Source: Lumbricus rubellus
Taxonomy: Eukaryota > Annelida > Clitellata > Crassiclitellata > Lumbricidae
DNA length: 64,000 nt
Reading direction: 5' to 3'
Assembly (NCBI GenBank): GCA_945859605.1
Contig: OX243816.1
Span: 30,389,068-30,453,067 of the forward strand
Of the stretch, positions 58,041 to 64,000 are shown in pieces. Below the pieces are notes generated by a model that saw only the letters and a list, made by a program, of their open reading frames with translations, ran no database searches and was not told the origin of the DNA. The first letter of the stretch is position 1, and each line of letters starts with the position of its first letter. Made by a program: the position numbers and the translations under genes.

Positions 58041-58936
58041 CTACAGCCGCATTTCGTCTTCTGCCCTCCCTTTCCCCTTCCTCTCCCGTCCTGCGTGTCT
58101 TATTCATGGTGAGTTATAAATAAGTTCTACTTATAGCGCATACTAATTGTTATCACGTCTCGTCGCTTATGCTCATCACGACATCTGTCGACGTGAAGAT
58201 GAAACGAAAATCCTTGCCAGCAAAGCGATGACTCTCAACTAATTTTGTGTCTGGAGATGCATCGCATGCAATTATAAGGCAGTCCTGTAGGATTTTATGG
58301 GATTCCTTGTCGCAAGACAGTAGCCTATATAATTTTTATAGCCTACTGCTTTATTTCGTTCTGTGGCAGTGTTTTTAAGAATAGTATTATATGTAGCATC
58401 TTCGCTTAGGACACAATGCATTCTATTACCTAGATCATCAACATGTCTGAGCACTAAAATGCGTCGCACTAATGCACTACTATCAGACCTAAATGTTTTC
58501 TGAGGCGGTCAATGGTGCACTCGTTCCCGGACACAGGAAGGGCGAATAGAAATAAGAGGGTGTCGTCCAGTCCTAACGAGACTGAGCAGCATGGGGTTGA
58601 CTTAGATCGTACGACCGACCCTCGGGTCTGAAGAAGGTCGAGACATTTTAACGGTTCGTTAACAATAATAGTAAATAGCGAATAGCAAATAGCGATCCGA
58701 TGCTTGACGACAATGGAATCGGACACACCCTAATGAATGACGCATTCAGACGTGTCCTGTGTCTTCGCTGACCTCGTCAGGTCGTGCACCTACCCATAGG
58801 GGAAGGCCCGGGTGGGGACCGCTCTCCTGTCTCCCTCTTAGTCTTCGCCCATGCCCATGCCTCTGACCACGTCGAGAGAGGACACTGGTTGACGATCGAA
58901 TCCAAGTGCTATGAAGTTTGCTCGCGTGTCCTACAT
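58041..58936. other. Intergenic, nothing recognised
   Basis: No gene or repeat family was recognised. Confidence 0.45.
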
Positions 58937-59772
58937 TACACGGTGTCCCAAGTGAAGTGAGCCCCTTTTTGTTTTGACGATATACTTGTCAATTCTAAAT
59001 GAAACTCAATAAAATTTCAGAGAGTGTAAGAGGGATAAATTATCAATGTTTCCTGAAAATTTTATCCAATTCTACAAACAGAGTCCGAAGTTATGCACAT
59101 TCAAATTTGGACAAAGGAAAATGTAAGTTTCCAACATGTAAAAGATAGGATATTACTGCTTGCAACTGCACGTCTTACTTTCTAAATTAATAAATATTTC
59201 CGTCATATTTCCGTCATTTCCATGATGGGGGACAATAATAAAAATGGTTTCCGCAAAGAAGATTTGAGTTTAATAAAAAATTTCATAGGAGAAAAACATT
59301 ACGGTGCAAAAGGTTTTTAATGGAATTTCGTAACAGAAACTGGCACATCGCAGCCTTATGAAACTCGCATGCGCGTCACGTTGACCAGAGACCACTTCAA
59401 ACTGCGAAATGTGGAAGAATGGAATCGTTTTGATCAAAGGGATTGTTGACAATGCAATCAGTGAATGGCGAAAGCACGTTAGAGCAAGCATTCGAGGCTT
59501 TCGAGCTAATGGACCGCATTTTGAACATCAGCTTTGAATAACAGCGCTAACACTAATTTCCTATCTTTTACATGTTGGAAACTTACATTTTTCGTTGCCC
59601 AAATTTGAACGTTCATAACTTCGGACACTGTTTGTAGTATTGGATGAAATTTTCAGGAAACATTGATATATGATCCCTCTTACATTCTCTGAAATTCTAT
59701 AGAGTTTCATTTAGAATTGACAAGTATATCGCCAAAACAAAAAGGGGCTCACTTCACTTGGGACACCGTGTA
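58937..59772 (+). mobile_element. Mariner-like element with CACGGTGTCC ends
   Basis: TA-flanked inverted repeats of about 150 bp or more begin CACGGTGTCCCAAGTGAAGT. The centre keeps a transposase C-terminus (59382-59537, plus). Confidence 0.85.
59382..59537 (+). pseudogene. Mariner/IS630-type transposase C-terminus, frameshifted
   Basis: One frame reads DHFKLRNVEEWNRFDQ (to about 59440). The other continues GIVDNAISEWRKHVRASI and ends PHFEHQL-stop. A single frameshift near 59437 separates them. No catalytic domain remains. Confidence 0.75.
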
Positions 59773-59796
59773 TATTATTTATAGCTACATGCTGAT

Positions 59797-59822
59797 CTGA
59801 TGATGATGACGATGATGATGAC

Positions 59823-59880
<58 letters not shown>

Positions 59881-59881
59881 C
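59797..59881. repeat. (GAT)n microsatellite
   Basis: About 28 GAT/GAC units. Confidence 0.95.
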
Positions 59882-59997
59882 ATCATAGGCTGATCTGGTG
59901 CAACGGTAGCAATTCATTTCAAATGAGATTTCTTGAATAGACGCATTTAATTTTAGTTGAACTGTGATTGAGTTTGATTACATTGGCAGTTTGTTCG

Positions 59998-60212
59998 TGG
60001 GGCGCGGTGGTGTAGTGGTGGCGTCGTTGCCTTGGAGCCGGAAGGTTCGAGGTTCGAATCCATCTCGCCGCGTAAGGACCTTGGGCAAGTCCTTCACTCA
60101 CAATTGCTCAGCGCTTCGGCGTGAAACTCCGATGCAGTGTCCGCTCTGTATCGGGAGCGCCTCTGAGTAGAGAGCTTGAAGGGGCGCTATAACAAGTGCA
60201 CATACAAACAAA
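59998..60212 (+). mobile_element. tRNA-derived SINE, full-length copy
   Basis: GGGGCGCGGTGGTGTAGTGG head, GGTTCGAATCC B-box, GGAGCGCCTCTGAGTAG..GGGGCGCTATAACAAG tail, then ACATACAAAC. It is one of the best-preserved copies. Confidence 0.92.
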
Positions 60213-60720
60213 AAGGAAGCTCATGAGAAGCATTAAAAAATTTAACGATGAACTGGTGGACTAAAGGCAGAAATAAGAAATAAGTCGACCGTGGAGCAAA
60301 TGAATTACAAATAATTATGCACAAAAAGAAAAACGCGTTTGTCGAGTAACTTGCAATTTTATCAAGGAAAATCCAAATACATAGTCCAACAAACATGAAA
60401 CAAGAATGAAGGCACAAAGAGGCCTCCATTCGAACATATTATACATGCATGCATGATGCATCTATGCATAGTTCCTACAGCAAGGCTCACACGCATATAC
60501 ATGCACGAAAGCATGCATACCAAGTGCACGCATATACATAAAAGCATACACAGAATTCAGAACTCAGATGTCAGCCGGTATCCTACAACAGCAGCATGCC
60601 ATTGTCTTTCGATTAGCAAAATGAACGCGAACAGTATTAACAAACACACAAACACAAACAGATTAAAGTTCACAAGTTGAGAAGCTTGGATGGAAGAGGA
60701 GGCGTGTCTTGTTTGGCAAA
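60213..60720. other. Non-coding, downstream of the guanylate cyclase stop
   Basis: Probably includes the 3' UTR of the cyclase gene. No canonical poly(A) signal was found on the minus strand. Confidence 0.45.
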
Positions 60721-60828
60721 TCACTTGAAATCGTGTTCCTCAAGTGTAGCTGCCAGTGAGAGATCAGGAAGTGGCAAGTCGAATCCATTCTTTGAAACGA
60801 CCCAGTAGGTCTTCATGATGCCCTTGCC
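60721..60828 (-). CDS. Guanylate cyclase, last exon
   Basis: The acceptor GATGCAG precedes GGC at 60828 and the stop TGA is at 60723-60721. Its 35 residues start GKGIMKTYWVV, the conserved close of the class III cyclase domain, followed by an acidic/hydrophobic tail. It joins exon 61814-61723 as REVK-GKGIMKTYW, the expected family reading, in phase 0. The exon is too short to be found as an open frame alone. Confidence 0.88.
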   Translation of the reverse strand, partial: GKGIMKTYWVVSKNGFDLPLPDLSLAATLEEHDFK

Positions 60829-61722
60829 CTGCATCACATACAACATAATATTTGTATTCATTTCTTCACCTTACATAATAATAGGCCTACTACCGGATCA
60901 AAGGTAACTTACGCCTGAAGATAAAATCTGCGCTGACGGCATTCCAAAAGCCTCAGAATTCAGAACGCAGACGTCAACGCTGTATTATAGAAGTTAACGA
61001 ACTAAATCGACTAAACTTGTCTAGAGCATTAAAACTAACCTAAAGAAAATCCATTTAAAAATTGAACAAAATGGAATGGGACGAATACGGTTAATTCAGC
61101 AGAGGACTAAAGTCTCTTCAAATGCACTGAAATTAATAGGAGTACATGTACATGCAGGTAGGCTAACGTAGAAAGTAGTATTCATAGCCTACGTACGGTA
61201 CGGTACAACCGGGTGCATAACAGAGAGTTACATTCAATGACCCCAATGAGTCATCAGATCAAAGGTAACTTATCTTGACCTAATTACATTGGCCTAATTA
61301 CCTTGAATCTTGACCTTGACCTTTGACCCAATGACTCATGGGTCATTGAGTGCAAACGTCTGTTGAATCTCAAGTCTGACTACTAACCTACTATGGAAAT
61401 TGTAAGGATGGAATTGAACCAATGAAAATTATGAAAATAATGAAGTCATTGGTACGGAATAAATCAGGATCAAAATAGACATAGTCTATGCATTGTGTCC
61501 TTCAAAGTGTCTACGATAATTTATTATTTGTGTTCAAAGCATTACTGAATTATAAGAGATTCACTCGAACAAATTCTATCGCCCGGAGCCTTCGAATGTG
61601 CAAACTTTTTCCTAACTAATTGAAGACATTATAATTATAGATGTGGAAAATCTCAACCAAACATATATATGAAATGGAAAGTACAGAGAATCTATACAGA
61701 TATAGGCTACGTGGAAGCTGAC
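60829..61722 (-). other. Guanylate cyclase intron
   Basis: Phase-0 intron, GTCAGC donor and GATGCAG acceptor. Near 61240-61350 it holds ATGACCCA/TGAGTCAT and TTGACCT phrases. Nothing else is recognised. Confidence 0.8.
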
Positions 61723-61814
61723 CTTGACTTCGCGTTCCCCTCTAAAGTCAAGCGTGAAGTCGGGGTTTTTCATAAGAAGGTCTGCGCACGTACTACTGGC
61801 ATGAATTCGCAGAG
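61723..61814 (-). CDS. Guanylate cyclase, second-last exon
   Basis: A 92-bp exon between acceptor TTGATTCAG and donor AAG|GTCAGC. It completes the split Ala codon of the previous exon and reads ALRIHASSTCADLL, then DFTLDFRGEREVK, the post-catalytic beta-strand region of receptor-type guanylate cyclases. The donor is off-consensus at +3 (C), but the protein join supports it. Confidence 0.88.
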
Positions 61815-63259
61815 CTGAATCAAAGAAACAGACGAAACAGAAAAGTAATCTTCGTTTAATCTGAAAATGGCAAAACGCCGTTTGATCACAATTCATAGCC
61901 TACATATGAACGGACGAGCACAAGTTTTTACATGAGCCGAATATGACTGTCGGCAGCCAACAGGGCGCCCATAACCTCCTACTACTCATTTTACCAATGC
62001 CATCTGCCGATTGGAAGGTTGAGTGGACCATCGGGAGGGTAGTTGGAAATGATCTCATGTCCGTGCGCCTAAACTGAACTACAGTATTTATTTCAGTATT
62101 ACTGTATTACTAATAATAATAATCACATTTACTTTTATTAGAAACTACTGTCTACTAACGCAAACATGATTCGATAACGCTTTGCAAGTGTGTATGAAAT
62201 ACTTGTCTTATTTCCATAGGCTGTTACCGTCTCACTCGTCGGTCAAACCATTGAGCGTTGTGTTACACGGCGAGCAATGAATTAAGATTCCGTGTCGCAC
62301 ACATAATCATCTCACCAATAGCCTATACAGCAATCTCAACGTCATCTTCTTCGCCTCCAAATATTTTATTTCATGCAACCAAACCTCCTAAAGATCTACA
62401 GTAACTGTTACTCTTGGGACCACTTCAATTGCTGTCATGTTCATCTACTTTGAAATATATATATATATATATATATATATGATGTAGATATATATGCCTG
62501 TAATTAGATGTCTATTATTGTTAGGAGTGTCTTCGTCGGCTGTTTGCTGTCTACTAAGTAATTCATTTCCAGTGGTAGCTATAATTTATGGATGAGAAAC
62601 GTGGACAAAAACAAAGGCCTTGGAAAAGAAAAACGACGCTTGCGAAATGTGGACATGGATGAGAATGTTAAGAACCGCATGGACCGATAAAAGAACAATG
62701 AATCCATATTAGGCTACATGAGATAGGACAATTGAGAGAGAGTTATGTATGTCACTGAGGCAGAAGATGGCGTTCTTCGGACATGTCATGCGTGCAGACA
62801 AGAAAAAGAGATGATGCTGGCCTGCGGAGAGGGAGGAAGGAGGAGAGGACGACCAAGATGGAGGTGGATGAAGGAAATACATGAGGTGACAAGGATGAAC
62901 TTGGAGGAACTGAAGGACTCGGCTGGGGATCGTAACTCGTGGAGAACGTTGACCATGGCGGTCGCTAGGGTTCCAGGAATCGACGGCACAAGGTGACAAG
63001 GTGAAGTGATTCATTTGAATATTATAATTATCGTCTACATATTAATTATGTGGCACAGCAATCTCTGCAAATGAGATAATTATTTCATTAACTCCCAGCT
63101 GTGCTTCAATTTCAGAATCCTTCTTCCGCGGAGTTTTTTTCCACACGGATGCGAACAAAAGTGATAGCTTCACTTTCTTAGCATACATGCATTTCAACAG
63201 AAGGACGGGTAAACCATCATTGGTGTCATCGTTGGTTGACCGACTCAGACAAGTCTTAC
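61815..63259 (-). other. Guanylate cyclase intron with LINE fragment
   Basis: Phase-1 intron, GTAAG donor and TTCAG acceptor. It contains (AT)n at about 62457-62480 and a LINE fragment at 62587-62996 in the opposite orientation to the gene. Confidence 0.85.
62587..62996 (+). pseudogene. LINE reverse transcriptase C-terminus, broken
   Basis: Reads ETWTKTKALEKK, MLRTAWTDKRT, FFGHVMRAD, GRRRGRPRWRW and LKDSAGDRNSW, the C-terminal region of an endonuclease-type non-LTR element. It has an in-frame stop where a Tyr-Gly-Cys is usual (62593-62595) and a frameshift near 62805. It belongs to a different LINE group from the one at 9.76-11.3 kb. Confidence 0.75.
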
Positions 63260-63358
63260 CTAAGCCACCGGACTGCATCCTCGATGCTGTGTTGACTGTA
63301 TCTCCGAACAAACAATAGTGCGGCATCTTCTGGCCAACGACACCCGTCACAACTGGAC
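63260..63358 (-). CDS. Guanylate cyclase, catalytic-domain exon
   Basis: A 99-bp exon, phase 1 at both ends, between TGTATAG and TTAG|GTAAG. It encodes [20 protein letters not shown] then [12 protein letters not shown]. This is the most conserved block of class III cyclases, which convert GTP to cGMP here. The Cys in YCLFGD marks guanine specificity, and the N-T-A-S-R motif supplies the transition-state Asn and Arg. The DTVNTASRM form suits receptor-type rather than soluble cyclases. Upstream exons lie beyond the right edge, so receptor type is inferred. Confidence 0.92.
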
Positions 63359-64000
63359 CTATACAGTGTACACATTACACAGCGTACATGTATACAGTGT
63401 ACACATTACACAGCGTACATGTACATGTATACGCATCAGCAACACAGGTGTCGTAATTTTGTCATTTTATTGCTGCAGAGTTTTAAAAATAAATGTCGTG
63501 ATCCAAGTGTTATGAGCTGTTCGCTGAATATATTTGAATACAATATTTCCTAAATATAGATCTATTTGAATACAACATCCCCAGTCAAACAAAGTATATC
63601 AAGATCATGCATACACAATTACACATAGACCGAGAAACAGACAGACGCATATAAGTATAGACATACACAGACATGTAGGCATGCAGATTAGGCTAAGAGA
63701 CAGTAAGACAAATTGACAATTGCATGCAATTAGACCTACATAATATTCGTTCTCTGTTGCTGGTCCTCCCACCTGGAATGGTCTCCCTTTTACACATTGC
63801 GCTTAATTCCCAGTGGTCACTCCGCTCCGTTCCTTAAGAACCTAAAAAAACTGTTTTATTTAGCCGTGGTTGGACCGGGAGCGCTTCTGAGTAGCCTACC
63901 TTGAAGAGGCGCTATATAAATTTCCGAAATAAATAAATAAATAAAAGGTCATGTGAAAGCGTCATCTACAACATGAAGCAAGGAACTCATTGGATGATGG
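63359..64000 (-). other. Guanylate cyclase intron, to the window edge
   Basis: No further cyclase exon is visible. Contains a short TACAGTGTACACATTACACA duplication (63363-63420) and a LINE 3' fragment. Confidence 0.7.
63745..63940 (+). mobile_element. LINE (L2/CR1-like) 3' end fragment
   Basis: Encodes SVAGPPTWNGLPF near the start and has the tail GGAGCGCTTCTGAGTAG..GAGGCGCTATATAAATTT with an (AATA)n end. The tail matches the SINE tails. Confidence 0.75.

Overview
The window is eukaryotic: genes are split by GT-AG introns, and most of the DNA is repeats and transposon remains. It suits a marine invertebrate. A histamine H1-type receptor points to a deuterostome, perhaps an echinoderm or hemichordate, but I cannot fix the taxon from sequence alone. 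A 200-N assembly gap lies at 3445-3644.

Two host genes are supported, both on the minus strand. (1) A class A aminergic GPCR, closest in motif to the histamine H1 receptor, has three coding exons (42253-41975, 23875-23606, 22271-20352). All junctions are phase 0, introns are about 18.1 kb and 1.3 kb, and the predicted protein has 822 residues. (2) The 3' end of a guanylate cyclase gene has three exons (63358-63260, 61814-61723, 60828-60721). They encode the last part of the class III cyclase catalytic domain and the C-terminus; the rest lies beyond the right edge. I see no sign that the two genes work together beyond being neighbours, both in signalling.

Layout: 1-20 kb holds no recognised gene. 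It has a 0.96-kb inverted-repeat element, MITE-like elements, a LINE with a broken reverse transcriptase (9.76-11.3 kb), a long-TIR mariner-like element (14.3-15.5 kb) and a 2.4-kb minisatellite (15.9-18.3 kb). 20.3-42.3 kb is the receptor gene, whose first intron is packed with SINEs, nested LINE/DNA elements, microsatellites and a foldback element with a perfect 9-bp target duplication. A hAT-like element sits exactly in the exon 1 splice donor, and its 8-bp target duplication has rebuilt the donor. 42.3-60.7 kb is intergenic and dominated by an 8.1-kb near-perfect palindrome (46490-54596). Its arms are about 4 kb and internally repetitive, the centre is 59 bp, and 7 of 8 flanking bases are duplicated, so it reads as a giant foldback transposon. 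60.7-64 kb is the guanylate cyclase 3' end, with LINE fragments in its introns.

Recurring families: a tRNA-derived SINE (8 copies) shares its 3' tail with LINE fragments here; short elements with CACTGTGTCC-type ends repeatedly keep only the last codons of a mariner/IS630-type transposase; and a small CAGGGCTTTT-ended family occurs three times.
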